Counted from the stretch's first letter, positions 53,401-63,117 are shown. The stretch is 64,000 nucleotides of DNA from Durusdinium trenchii (GCA_963970005.1 CAXAMN010026406.1:575121-639120), one strand, 5' to 3'. Numbers and translations are program-made. Notes: generated from the letters alone by a model not told the origin.

Positions 53401-56400
53401 CCATGCAAAGAAGAGGAAAGAACGGCAACAGCTTGACACTGTGAAGCCGAAAGTCGTGTCCGACAAGGACACAGACATCGCGGCCGAAGATGCGGCCGGA
53501 GAGCCAGAGAAGAAAGAAGAAGCAAAGAGCGCAGGATCGGGAAGCCCGCCGCCAACAGCGGCAGAGGGTGAGAAGACCTATCCCGATGACCCGAAAGAGA
53601 GATATGAGATGAAGAGACAAGCAGCCGAGATGGAGAAGAAACCAGTGGCGAAAGCCAAGGTAGCAACAGAGCCCAAGAAGAGAACAGGAGAACTTAGGAT
53701 AGATCCACCCGGGGCAAAGGTCAAGCCGAATCCAGCCCAAGGAACAAAGAGGACGGCAGAGACTGCCGTAGAAGACCTTGATCCCAGGGTGGAAGAAAGT
53801 CCGAAGAAAACGGGGACGTTTTCACATGTTCCAGAGACACCACCTGCAGGGTGGAAGCCAGATGCAGCAAGCTTGGCGAAAGAAAAGGAGATCGCAAAGC
53901 AGCATCTGAAGAAGATCATTCAAGGAACCTATGAGGCAAATGGCATCGAGATCACTGAGCAAGAGATCGGAGACATCGCGCATTTGAGCATGCAGATGTC
54001 AGCAGTAGATATTCTGGAAATCTACTCGCCCAAGAGGTTCACCGCGCTTGCAGAGCGGTACAAGTTGCGACCGGGTTTCGCGGTCGACTTGAATGAAATG
54101 AAGAAAGATGGAACATACTGGGACTTGAACAAGTCCGAAGACGTCCAAGAGGTGCACGACATCTTAGAGAGAGACGAACCGGCTCTCTTGACTGGTTCGC
54201 CTCCGTGCCATATGTTTTCGCAGCTCCAGAACCTGAACTGGAGAAACATGGCACCGGATGTCAGGAAGAAGAAAATGGACGAAGCCGTCCATCACCTTCA
54301 TACGAGCGTAGAGCTGTATGTCAAGCAGCATCGCTCTGGACGAAAATTCCTGCACGAGGCACCATGGGCCGCAACCAATTGGAAGGATGAGAAGGTTGAG
54401 GCCTTAGCAAACGAAGATGGAGTGTTTGTAGTGAAAGGTCCAATGTGCAGGTGGCAGATGATGGCCACCGACCGAAGAGGACTCCAAGGCACCGGCTATG
54501 TGAGAAAGGAGACCGGCTGGATGACCAACGATGCAGGGTTGGCTCGAGTCTTGCAAGGAGTCTGCTCGAATGAATCGGGCAAAGGACCATGGCACCGACA
54601 CATCCACCTGATCGGAGGCATTGCTAGGCAGGCAGCGGTATACCCACCGCAGCTCGTGAAAGCAGTGCTGAGGAGCCTGCGTGACACGCTAGCAGAGAAA
54701 GGTGAGTTGAACACCTTCGATCTGTTCGCAGCAGGCCCAGGTCCAGAGATACCTCTGTTGGACCCAGAGTTCGAAGAGGTCTACATGGATGATGTGAACG
54801 GCGGCATTTTGCCGGCCGAGAAAGTGAAAGAGGCAAGACGCCTCGAAATGGATTATTTGAAAGAGAAGCATGGCGTCTATGTGACAAGACCAAGAGCTGA
54901 ATGTTTTGAGGAAACGGGGAAGCCCCCGATTCCAGTGAGGTGGTTGGACACCAACAAGGGAGATCCAACAAACCCAAACTACAGGAGCCGATTAGTTGTG
55001 CGTGAGATCAAGGCAAGAAAGACCAAAGAAGAACAATTGCCAGCCAACTTGCTTTTCAGCAGCACGCCCCCACTAGAGGCGATGAGACTGCTGTGCTCGT
55101 TGTGGGCAACAAAGAGAAAGTCTTGCCACAACCAGCCGCTGAAGCTGGGCTTGTGGGACATCTCACGAGCACAGTTTTATGGAACTCCGAAGAGAAAGAT
55201 CTACATAGAGCTGCCACCTGAGGACGAAGCCAGCAAAGATGGACAGACCTGTGGACTTCTCGTTGTACGGGACACAGGACGCTCCAAATATCTGGCAGAC
55301 GCACTGTACCAGAAGGCTGGTTTCCGCAGAGGGCTGTCAAATGCGTCAGTCTTCTACCAAGAAGCTTGTGACGTCAGGGTAATGGTGCATGGAGATGACT
55401 TCCTAGCACTTGGAGACGCCCAACACTTGGAGAAGCTCAGCCAAGTCCTCAAAGATGCCTATGAGCTGAAATGTCTCGGGATTCTTGGAGACGAGGATGG
55501 AGACCGAACAGAAGCCCATTTTCTGAATCGGTTGATCCGAGTCGAAAAGAAGAACGGCAAAGGATCGATTGTGATCGAAGCCGATCGGAGACATGTTGAT
55601 CTTTTAATCCAGGCATTTGGTCTGGGAAAGGCAAATGGTGTGGAATCACCAGATGTCAAGAAGTCGGCAGATCAGCAGATGCTGGAAAGCCGCAGTCCGC
55701 TGCTTGATAAGAGCGAGGCATCGAAGTATCGTTCAGCTACGATGCGTGCTGCGTATCTGTCCCAAGATCGACTCGATATTGGACACGCAGTCAAGAACCT
55801 TGCTCGAGGTATGGTGTCGCCGACAGAAGCCAAACTTGCAGACTTGAAACGTCTCATCAGGTACTTGAAGAAATACCCTGATGTTGGGCAATGTTTTGGC
55901 TCACAGCAGGTACCCTCAAAGCTGAGGGTCCAGGTCGACGCTGACCACGGTGGAGATGCTGTGACACGCAAAAGCACGACTGGCATGGTTGCCATTTATG
56001 GCACACACGTGCTGAAACACAGCAGTAACATCCAATCCACCATAGCCCTTTCCACAGGCGAGAGGGAATACTACGCACTCGTGAAGGGCGGATCTGTGGG
56101 CTTAGGACTTCAAAGCCTGTGCGCAGATCTTGGTTTGGATTTGGAAGTCACCATAGAAGGCGATTCCAACGCAGCCAAAGGAACTGTGAACCGAGTGGGT
56201 TTGGGTAAAGCCAGACACATCCAAACTCGCTACCTATGGTTGCAAGAAAGGATTGCCGAAGGCCACTTGAAAGCGCACCACGTTCCAGGTGTCAAGAACA
56301 AAGCCGATGTGTTGACCAAATCGGTTCCTGGGGTGCAACTTCGCAAAACCATGGAGGACTTGCAGTATGCATTCCTCAGCAAGCGAAGCAAAGGACAGTT

Positions 56401-56416
56401 GGATGTTTTGGAGTAA
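50453..56416 (+). CDS. Gag-Pol polyprotein, copia type with methyltransferase-like domain
   Basis: 1987 codons. ATG at 50453 in good context (aaccATGG) just after an in-frame TAG at 50444. Gag: coiled start (residues 1-40), zinc knuckle C312-C315-H320-C325 within Gly/Lys-rich sequence. Protease: DTGA at 415-418. Integrase: H612-H617-C624-C627, then D656, D715, E752. Methyltransferase-like block about 1185-1420: GSPPCHMFS with C1252, HEAPW at 1301-1305, C1332. RT: D1569 (WDISRAQFYG), HGDD with D1648/D1649. RNase H: D1829, E1870, D1904. The expected SLYG motif is not in this frame but in +1 at 55260-55298, and a Cys-rich motif is out of frame at 53200-53340. Catalytic residues are otherwise kept. 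No internal stop. Confidence 0.95.
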   Translation: MALEQQIQQLSDMVLQLQQMLASAVGELAKSLEKKEDRRKSQILMDTKGLGRPESCGNVEGEFRKWARSIDNLFITTFGREFIEVLEYILEQEDAIEMSAMESAFGTGTTAAIDDLEDKAGQIHRVLLTLTSGETEDLMVGASNGFEAYRNILRAILQPERVKTWTAVRPAIEQLEELIRRYEARRNASGARETLSDDIKSASLEMLVPPDLEKHLLLNKSRLTSYSLIKPEIELVIESSLTSKSSVPKPGSSSSSYQGPQPMDVDSIGQWIASLVKGKGKGKGKQAKGDGKKGSSKGGSSKGSNPAQDITCYNCGKKGHRTADCWSKKRPDGKGDKWSGSGKGDRSGKGGKGSKGKGGKGGKGKAAGSMEEMDDPDDGIEPAPEADVGMLMADLSGVGIADTSSAEEWMKFNLDTGAAQTAIPNGWEDRVVVSEGNEVVFTTASGELVPSQGIGTFEGFDESGNKCRVKGSMADVHKPLISASKCLGFGRIAVLDVNGGSLIPQGSKVGKAVQAILEKASAAEQRNWIPVYQEQGVYNFYLGKPGYKPTKECCGIAELNATGERRDASMVSGRPGPERQEEDDELELVDEVEKPIQIRAPEDPTPAEIEEHEATGHVQYRNWCRHCIAGRAVGQPHRTRSEEQKAKSLVPTVAMDSRGGVEDERVKPILVVKDERTQSLAATFVDSKGATPYAVKFAANFLKNLGHRKVVLKSDGEPSVVALKEAAAKETGIDWISEESPVGDHQANGLAENACKEVKRQVRVLRSALEEKLSKELKDDDPALAWLPRQAGDLLSRYKKGQDGRTPETRRCGKQWRKPAIAFGERLYFREVGEGVRILKEGRYVGHHGRTGSILVMMADGVRRGTGIRRLSSADRWDPSGWDLLRGLPWEHSAARPAGEQLMLEERLVVPLLKRNEWHHHSRGECTSGERMCTSMGPQKAAQDASASWKTRGRPCHTQRRAEQSRITEAMEKDEAGQARLEAHAKKRKERQQLDTVKPKVVSDKDTDIAAEDAAGEPEKKEEAKSAGSGSPPPTAAEGEKTYPDDPKERYEMKRQAAEMEKKPVAKAKVATEPKKRTGELRIDPPGAKVKPNPAQGTKRTAETAVEDLDPRVEESPKKTGTFSHVPETPPAGWKPDAASLAKEKEIAKQHLKKIIQGTYEANGIEITEQEIGDIAHLSMQMSAVDILEIYSPKRFTALAERYKLRPGFAVDLNEMKKDGTYWDLNKSEDVQEVHDILERDEPALLTGSPPCHMFSQLQNLNWRNMAPDVRKKKMDEAVHHLHTSVELYVKQHRSGRKFLHEAPWAATNWKDEKVEALANEDGVFVVKGPMCRWQMMATDRRGLQGTGYVRKETGWMTNDAGLARVLQGVCSNESGKGPWHRHIHLIGGIARQAAVYPPQLVKAVLRSLRDTLAEKGELNTFDLFAAGPGPEIPLLDPEFEEVYMDDVNGGILPAEKVKEARRLEMDYLKEKHGVYVTRPRAECFEETGKPPIPVRWLDTNKGDPTNPNYRSRLVVREIKARKTKEEQLPANLLFSSTPPLEAMRLLCSLWATKRKSCHNQPLKLGLWDISRAQFYGTPKRKIYIELPPEDEASKDGQTCGLLVVRDTGRSKYLADALYQKAGFRRGLSNASVFYQEACDVRVMVHGDDFLALGDAQHLEKLSQVLKDAYELKCLGILGDEDGDRTEAHFLNRLIRVEKKNGKGSIVIEADRRHVDLLIQAFGLGKANGVESPDVKKSADQQMLESRSPLLDKSEASKYRSATMRAAYLSQDRLDIGHAVKNLARGMVSPTEAKLADLKRLIRYLKKYPDVGQCFGSQQVPSKLRVQVDADHGGDAVTRKSTTGMVAIYGTHVLKHSSNIQSTIALSTGEREYYALVKGGSVGLGLQSLCADLGLDLEVTIEGDSNAAKGTVNRVGLGKARHIQTRYLWLQERIAEGHLKAHHVPGVKNKADVLTKSVPGVQLRKTMEDLQYAFLSKRSKGQLDVLE
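54005..54712 (+). other. C5-methyltransferase-like domain within Pol
   Basis: Residues about 1185-1420. The start (ILEIYSPKRFTALAERYKL through GFAVDLNE and TYWDL) resembles a SAM-binding motif I/II region. LLTGSPPCHMFSQL matches motif IV of DNA cytosine methyltransferases (PPC with following FS). FLHEAPW could stand for the motif VI Glu. Similar blocks are, from my knowledge, common between integrase and RT in dinoflagellate copia elements. DNA methyltransferase capture by algal retrotransposons has been published for Symbiodinium. Activity is not provable here: the classic FxGxG of motif I is not visible. Confidence 0.6.
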
Positions 56417-56514
56417 GGTCCCTGGCCAAGCTCCACTACCACAACTGAAAGTGGCTCAGCAGCGGGAAATTTCACATACTTTCTTTAAGCTTGCGCAGCA
56501 GTACAGTGCTTTGT

Positions 56515-56525
56515 AAGAGGAGGAG
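56515..56525 (+). other. Polypurine tract
   Basis: aagaggaggag directly before the 3' LTR, the expected primer for plus-strand synthesis. Confidence 0.85.
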
Positions 56526-56638
56526 TGTTTGCATGTACAGCCCATAAATACTCCGCTAGAGTACTGCAGACACGTGACTCATGACGTGTTTTGGCTCAAG
56601 GTGAAAAGGCGTTCCGAAACGTCGAAACCTCGTTTTCA
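56526..56638 (+). repeat. 3' LTR (113 bp)
   Basis: Identical base for base to 48850-48962. The spliced-leader-like TTTTGGCTCAAG is at 56589-56600. Confidence 0.97.
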
Positions 56639-56643
56639 CTTCC
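56639..56643. other. Target-site duplication, right
   Basis: cttcc directly after the 3' LTR, matching 48845-48849. Confidence 0.95.
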
Positions 56644-57911
56644 ATGATTGCTTCGGGGTAGGTCTTCAAACAGGTCTGTGCTCATCTAAGAGTCACAGAT
56701 TCGACACGTTTCGGCACTCCGGCACTTAGACAGCTCGGGTGAAGGCACGAGGTGAAAGCTCAGGTCTAGCTTTGAAGGAAGCGACCTGGGAAGCTCGCAC
56801 CTCAGAAGAACACTAGGTATGCCAAGAGCGCATAGCACCCAGCTCCTTGGACAAGATGGCTGCAATGGGAACTGTGCATCTCATGGTTTGTGCATCTCAT
56901 AATGTGGAAATGACTCGAGAAGTATAGCTATAACATGGCTGAAAAATATGTGTTTGTCACGGTGAAGGAGCAGCCACTGGAGCAGCCTTGACTTAAAATT
57001 AGAATCGCACAGGTCGGCCCGAAATGCTTTGGACATGGTCTATAACTGTTTTCCATTCGCGCCGAACCTCATTCGACGGAGCGGATCTCAGGTTGACATT
57101 CACTTGACAGACCACCGAGGGCAGGATGCGGCTGAATGGCGTTCGAGCCTTCGGGAGTCAGCTTCGATTTGAAGCAATGTTGGCACCACAATGGTGGAGG
57201 TTCAACGCTTGAGACGTGTATACAGCCACATCAACCACCGCAGGTCCCGGTGTAGGGCGATACTTGCAGGTCCCGTTCACTCATGAGGACAGGACCTCGA
57301 AGGGGAACACATTTCATTGGAGTGTCAGGTCTTGAGGGGAAGTTCCAGAACCTTGAGGCGGCGGCAGTCTTCTTTTGTAGCATGCGGCTCGAGGAGCCCC
57401 ATTGGACCAACCTAATTAGATATATTTTTATGATATACTTGAGGTTGCTCAAGTTTGAGTCGTGAACAGGCCAATAAATCACAGTTTCTTGCAAAAACTG
57501 TGCCGGCCTGGTGGTTTCTCATATTTCTAGCGCACAGGTCGCTTTGTCTTTGTCACTTTGCCCATGTTCTGGAGACCAATGGCAGCCGGACATTCTTGCC
57601 CGGATGGGATTCCATGATGCGCCATGAATGTTTTGTGTGGAGTTTTTCTGGAGCAGCTACAGGACCAAATTTAATCTATATGTACAATTTTGCACCAGGT
57701 CACTCTCCCCAAAGGTCAGAATTAAAGGCAGTGTAATCAAAGTTTATGTCAGGCACGATCGAACCAGTTTGCCTTTGCCCCTAGGCATCCTTAATTTTCA
57801 GCCGTTAAGAAGTCGTGCAAAGACATAGCACAGATACAAGCCAGCCGAAGATCGCATGCAGAAACATGCAGAAACAGTTCAATGTCAATGTGTGTGTGTG
57901 TGTGCCCTGCA
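56644..57911. other. No gene recognised
   Basis: Pre-insertion neighbour of 48844. Short frames only. A (tg)n run at 57888-57904 precedes the next gene. Confidence 0.4.
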
Positions 57912-60188
57912 ATGCCCACAATCAGGGCCATTTACGCCAATGGGCACGGGCAGCGTTGTGGTGAGACGGCTCCGGCTTGCACCAATTGGTGTCCAGCTCC
58001 AAGCGCTCCAGCTCCGGCTCGCACTGCAGGGCCCAGCTCCATTCAGACCCTGCGTGGCAACCTGTGTGGGCGCGAGGTGGCCCTAGTTCTTTGTGGGGAA
58101 GCCCATGAGGACGCGGTGGACCTGACTCGTACCAAAAGCATCCTTGAACCGACGATGGGTTGGGTCGACACCAGCGATGCCTTTCTTCTACGGAAGATGA
58201 GGCACAGCAGGAGCAATGTGACCCTGCAAGTCGCCAAGAAGTGGGCGTCTCATGCCATGACGTCTGAGAATGACGGAGTTCTTCTGCTCTTCCACATGGT
58301 GGACTCTGTGAATGGTGTTGGGACAGCTAAGGTCTTTATGCCACAGGAGATTGAGGTGAAGCCTGGAGAGCAAGAGGAGAACACTCAGTATTTTCTTTGG
58401 AAAGACTTGGATCCAGATGCCAGGTATATTCACGACAAGAAGGCGAAAGGAATCGAGGTCCTGCCTGAGGAACACGATTCCATCATTGCCCGCCGCAAGA
58501 AGCGGCTGCGCATGGAGGGTGTGGAACTCTTCGATGACTGGTTGATTAGAGCTGGACGTTTGCCGCACGTGGAAATCATTTTGGAAGGTCCCGTCCGGTC
58601 AACTGAGGTTGAGCTGCATGAGGATCCAGACACGGCCCCAGCTCCCATTGCTGATGAAAGTTGTCAAGCTATGGAACTGGATAGTGGAGAGGAATTTGCA
58701 ACTCTCTTAGACCAGGACATGAGATCACTTCGATTTTTGGCGGAGGATGGCACTGGTGCCTTCCTGCAGTACTTAGTACGGCGTGTGAGGGACAACCTCC
58801 CTTCAGAGCGCGTCCATTTCTTCGAGTTGAGGGAGCTCGGCAACCCGGATGACGACGAAGTGAAAAAGGAGTTCCAATGCCTTGTGCCGGACGGTCAGCT
58901 CATGGATCTTGAAGAAGAGTGGTTGGAGGAGCTGCAGTTACCAGCACCTCGTGTCAAAACGGGTCGGCATGGATCATGTGGCGTACATGTGCGCCATGTG
59001 GTGCCTTCATGGGAAGCATTCTTTGGTGCTGCATCGGAGTTGCTGTATTTCTCTCCGCATGTCCGTGCTGATTTTGTACCTTTTCTGGCTTGTGTCATGA
59101 AAACTCCGGAGGCTCCAACACGACCCAAGGATTGGGTGCTGAAATTCTTTGAACATCTCTACTGCGGTGTGATCGCCGATGCCCTCGCCATGCTTCGCTC
59201 CGATCCCACGGCACGTGCCTTCCTGCGGCTTCGCTCCGCGGTGCACCGCCCGCCCGGCCCGCGCGGCCGCGGTCACCGGTCGTTGGTGCGGCGACAGGAC
59301 GTGCGGCACCTGGTGCCGGTGTCCGTGGCGCCGGTGGATCGATATCTCAAAGCGAAGACGCCCGGGGCACCCAGGACCTGGGTCTCTGCCCTGGCCGAAC
59401 GCGTGAGATGGAAGGCACCGGAGCTGGTGGAAAAGGCACAGCAATGGTACTTGCAAGTCACGGAGAATCTCTTGGAAGATGCTAGGTGTGCTTTGTGCTC
59501 TTCTTACAACATGTTGTTTTCCGATTAGAGGGACCCCCCATCCAGTTAAACTGTTAAACCTTTTTCCAGCTCACTTCCAAGATCTTCCAAGGATGTCAAG
59601 GAGAAGGACCCCGAGGGTGACTACTTCGTTGCGTGGCTTCGCGAGGCTCATCGTGACATTTTCGAGGATATCGATGTGAACAATCCCAATTTGCTGCGGA
59701 GAGTGAAGGAGATGCCCAGCTTGTCCATGCGGACTCAGTCACGCAATTTGAGTGGGATCCGGATACCTTTCTTTGATGAAGCGATGCAAGAAATCTTGTC
59801 TTATGATCCAAGCTCTGGCCCAACTACTCGCAGGCAACGTGTATTGGCGAAGATTATCGTTGATGCTTTCCAACTGCGCATGGTTGACCTAGCATCCATC
59901 CTCATTGTCATGGATCGTGCTTTGGCCTTTCCTGAAGGATCTGAGGTGGTGATCATCATGTATACTGGGGCCGATCATGCCCGAACGGTCCAGCACTTTT
60001 ATCAGGACCTCGGTTTCACTGGTTGTCCTCTACCTCAGAAGGGGCTTGTGGGGAAGGACGAGTTCGGACCACGCGAACCGAGAGGGTTGCGGCTTCCCAC
60101 TTATTTGCACAACTTCGGTGAGCTGTTCGGCAAACATCGAGCGGCGGATCATCAGAGAGCGACGGCAGATCATGGCTCGTGCCTGTAA
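57912..60188 (+). CDS. Conserved-looking protein of unknown function, two exons
   Basis: Exon 1 runs to 59485, the intron (59486-59569, 84 bp, GT...AG after a pyrimidine run) removes an in-frame TAG, and exon 2 runs to the TAA at 60186-60188. An ATG at 57882 gives Cys/Val repeats from a (tg)n run, so I prefer the ATG at 57912 (MPTIRAIYANGHGQ). The product is about 730 residues. The N-terminus has NLCGREVALVLCGEAHEDAV, a beta-strand with Cys and His. A mixed alpha/beta part follows (LLLFHMVDSVNGVGTAKVFM). Exon 2 has a strand-turn-helix VVIIMYTGADHARTVQHFYQ. These local motifs resemble uncharacterised proteins I associate with dinoflagellates and large DNA viruses, but I cannot name a family. 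Two charged, low-complexity linkers are present. Probably a single intact gene. Confidence 0.65.
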
Positions 60189-61190
60189 GGCCTTTTGGAT
60201 GAGGTTGTTTGCCATTTTGCCTTCCACGTCGAACGCATTTAAGGGTATGGGTCCATCATACCAAGTTAAGACGGACATCCATTTAGTTCATCTATCTAGC
60301 TTGGTGTTCTCCAGCGAGTTGCACTTGTTTGAAGCATGTTTGAATCTTGTCATTCTAGGTTTTACCGAGGCAACTCATTGAAACCCGGTGTGCCCCGCGA
60401 CCCACATTTTTTTGAGGGCTGCGGGGTTTCTGGAGTTCTGAAATCAACAGGAGTCTTCGGGAGGGGTTCTTCCCCTACATCCGAGTTTTAAGCACATGAA
60501 TCGTCATGAAGTATAAAAACTGTGAGGGATCGTTTGTTGATCTGCATCTTGACTGATGCCTCCATATGCCTCCTAACCCTGGAGCTTCTTGAACACGGTC
60601 TAATTTTAAGGTTAGCCAGAATCTTTAACCCGATAGGATCAACTGCGACCCTTTGTAGAATTGATTCAGGGCCTTGGGTCTTGATTGTTGGGCTGATGGG
60701 ATTTCAGGCGAACATGGAAATCAATGCTGAGGAGCTACCTATGTTTCAGGTATCAGCATCCTGCTTGCCCTCCGAAGCCACTTTTTGGTTGCGGGCCGGG
60801 AATGTGTTGATTGTTTTGAGTGGATATGTTGCTATATTGGCAGTACTTGGATGCCTACCTTGTTTTTGGCAGAGGCCACCAAGAGCTGCAGCAGCCAAAA
60901 TGGTCAAACCAGCAATCAGAAAACCATATCATGCAAACCAAGAAAGAGAGCAATTAATTGTAGAGTTGGCTGGCCCGCCATGACCAGAAACCCGCGCGTG
61001 CCTTGTTTGCAAAAAGCTGCCGAGATATTCATAGGAGGGCGAAGTCACGCGTGTGGACATTTAGCCACCTACCGGACATCAATCCAAAGGGTCACTTGCT
61101 CTCGATCAAGACTCCTGCACCACCCCAACAATTTTGGGCTCGTTCATTTTGGAGGCTAAGACAGGACAAGGTATTTGTGTCAATGGTCAC
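60189..61190. other. No confident gene
   Basis: A plus-strand frame at 60522-60983 has a hydrophobic segment (LIVLSGYVAILAVLGCL) that might be an exon with a membrane helix. No family recognised. Confidence 0.35.
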
Positions 61191-61345
61191 TACTGGTAGT
61201 TCTTTTTGCAGCTGTTGGCGTCCAAGCTGCATCCGAGGCGATGTTGGCCCTTGTGGTGCTCATCATCGCCAATGTAGCAGAGGCCAGGCATGGTAAGGCA
61301 TCGCAGCAGGCCGCCGCTCACGTAGGCCCCGGGGCCCCATCGTAG
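61191..61345 (+). CDS. Hypothetical terminal exon with membrane helix
   Basis: The frame reads LVVLFAAVGVQAASEAML, ALVVLIIANVAEARHG, then SQQAAAHVGPGAPS and stops. An acceptor-like ttttgcag lies at 61203-61210. The hydrophobic LALVVLIIANVA suggests a membrane or signal segment. No family recognised. Confidence 0.3.
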
Positions 61346-61717
61346 CTGGCGAACTTGCCAAACGTCGCTGGGTGATGCCAAGGAATCAGTTCAACATTCA
61401 CCTGAGATGATCAATCCAAATAAGACAAACAATATTCACCAGCATACATCAATCCCAATCACAAAAGACATCAAATGACAAAAACATATCTATGTGTAAG
61501 TTATATGTTTTAACAGGTCTGGTGGGTGCAAAGAAAAGACTGGTGGCAGGCCCTGGCGACCGCAACTCCCGCTGGTGAGCTGAGAGCAGCAACCTCAAAA
61601 AATGACTCACGCGGCTTGCGTCACGCCAGCGGAGCGACTGTGTGAAGGACCTGGAGGAGCATCGATCATGTCGTAGTCAAGATCGCCACAAAGTGATGTT
61701 GATGGTGTAATTTTCAG
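61346..61717. other. Probable intron or intergenic
   Basis: A-rich near 61400-61500; no motif seen. Confidence 0.35.
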
Positions 61718-61849
61718 GTCTGGCTTGCATGGCTGAAGGCCCAGGCTGACATTGCTAAGGAATTATGCAGCTGGTGGATTGACACTTTGTGCGGCATGGA
61801 TTTGAAGTTCGAAAATCAAGAACGTGTGTTACGCGCTTTTGACCTGTGA
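61718..61849 (+). CDS. Hypothetical exon ending in a stop
   Basis: After ttttcag the frame reads VWLAWLKAQADIAKELCSWW, then CGMDLKFENQERVLRAFDL and TGA. Amphipathic helices with protein-like composition. No family recognised. Confidence 0.35.
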   Translation, partial: VWLAWLKAQADIAKELCSWWIDTLCGMDLKFENQERVLRAFDL

Positions 61850-61930
61850 TTCAAGCTCAGCTGTTGGCCAATTCTGGTTGAGGATTCTGGCGAAATCCAA
61901 TTCAATGAAACCTCATGAGCGCCTTTGTTG

Positions 61931-62042
61931 GACGTCCAGTCCGTCCAGTCCGAGCTGGATCTTCAGAGTGCCTCCGCTGCCGAGGCCTTGGAGTCGGAGT
62001 TGCAGGCGGAAAAGCGCATCCTCTCAATGGCCACTTGGACAG
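61931..62042 (+). CDS. Hypothetical coiled-coil exon
   Basis: The frame reads DVQSVQSELDLQSASAAEAL, then ESELQAEKRILSMATWT, ending at acag|gtgacc (donor). Heptad-like spacing of Leu/Ala with Glu/Lys fits a coiled coil. Possibly the same gene as the 63043 exon. Confidence 0.4.
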
Positions 62043-63042
62043 GTGACCGGTGACAGGTGACCGGTGTCATGTCCATGTCCACACCACCAGGCACACCGGC
62101 CGCCTGGAGCTTCCATCAGCTCGCGGGGATCAAACCCGGCCTCCGTGTGGGGATCGGATCATGTAGAAACACGGCTCCGTGGAACCACCCTCATTTTGTA
62201 TGCAGCCAGCCTTGTGTTTTTTCCTTGGGCGTGAGCAATTGCAGAACCAAGTTTATGTAGCTAGTGGACCCTCCCTTGCTTCTAGTGGTTTAAACCGCAA
62301 TAATTACTGATACCCAATGTAAAACACAAATGAACCAACTTTATTTTGAGTCTATTATATATTGTGTTTCGTTCCTGTGATGGACGCATACTCGTTTCTA
62401 TATCCCCAGACATCCTCAGTCAAAGGTCGAGGTCATTCCTGAGCCGAGATTCCTCCCGTCAGAGCAGCTTCGCGTGTGTAGGTGGGCCAATCAGAAGGAC
62501 CCAAGGGCCCCATTCCAACCCCGGGGGTTCATGTTGGGTATGATGCAGAGAGTAGGGACAGAAGTCCAAACCTGGATATGTTTGTTATATATTTGTTCCA
62601 GGTGACCCGTCCAAGAGTCCACGGTCATTTACGGAACGTGGTTGCTCGAAGCCCTTGCCCTTTAGGGATGTTGCATCACTTTTGCTCTTGTTTCTAGGCT
62701 CTTTGGGGCATCATGACGTCATGACATCATGTTGTTGATGATGGGCAATGATGGGCACTGCCTCTCGCCCCGATTGGACGCCCCAGGTGGAGAAGCAGCA
62801 TGCGCAAACCACCGAAAAGCTGCAGGACGTGGTCGTGTCGTGTGGGAGGGGCATGATGCACAAGCCAGCAGCACCTCAAAGTCTAAGAGTAATTGCAGAC
62901 CTGATAACATCTGAGCTTGGCCTTTGATCCAATGTAAATCGATGTAATATCGTGTAATATATACTATGTACATTTGCCCTTACCTTCTGTGGTTCAGATG
63001 CTTGTCCAGCAACGCCTGCTGGTTTTCGCCCAGCTTTTATAG
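62043..63042. other. Probable intron; no motif
   Basis: Short frames on both strands without support. Confidence 0.35.
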
Positions 63043-63117
63043 GAGAAGATTGCAAAGAAGGAGAAACTGCACATGCTCAGAGCTGAGATGCAGAGAGCCG
63101 CTGCGGAGGGATTATTT
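63043..63117 (+). CDS. Hypothetical charged-helix exon
   Basis: After tttatag (acceptor) the frame reads EKIAKKEKLHMLRAEMQRAA followed by AEGLF. A basic coiled-coil helix like the exon at 61931. The 3' border is uncertain. Confidence 0.35.

Larger units (their letters stand above)
48850..56638 (+). mobile_element. Complete Ty1/copia LTR retrotransposon
   Basis: 7789 bp with 113-bp LTRs starting TG and ending CA, identical at every position. It is flanked by the 5-bp duplication cttcc (48845-48849 and 56639-56643). A primer-binding site follows the 5' LTR directly, and a purine tract precedes the 3' LTR. Internal order gag, protease, integrase, methyltransferase-like, RT, RNase H places it in copia (integrase before RT). 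Two further ORFs lie between the primer site and gag-pol. Identical LTRs mean recent insertion. The open gag-pol nevertheless shows two frame-scrambled stretches (see findings), so activity is doubtful. Confidence 0.97.

Noticed and set aside
54780-54800. YMDD at about residues 1444-1447 as the RT active site
   Set aside because: It precedes the RT first Asp (D1569) by over 100 residues and lies in the linker before RT; the catalytic pair is the HGDD at 1646-1649.
48850-56638. Gypsy or retrovirus-like assignment, envelope gene
   Set aside because: Integrase precedes RT (copia order), there is no ORF after RNase H, and no envelope-like protein is present.
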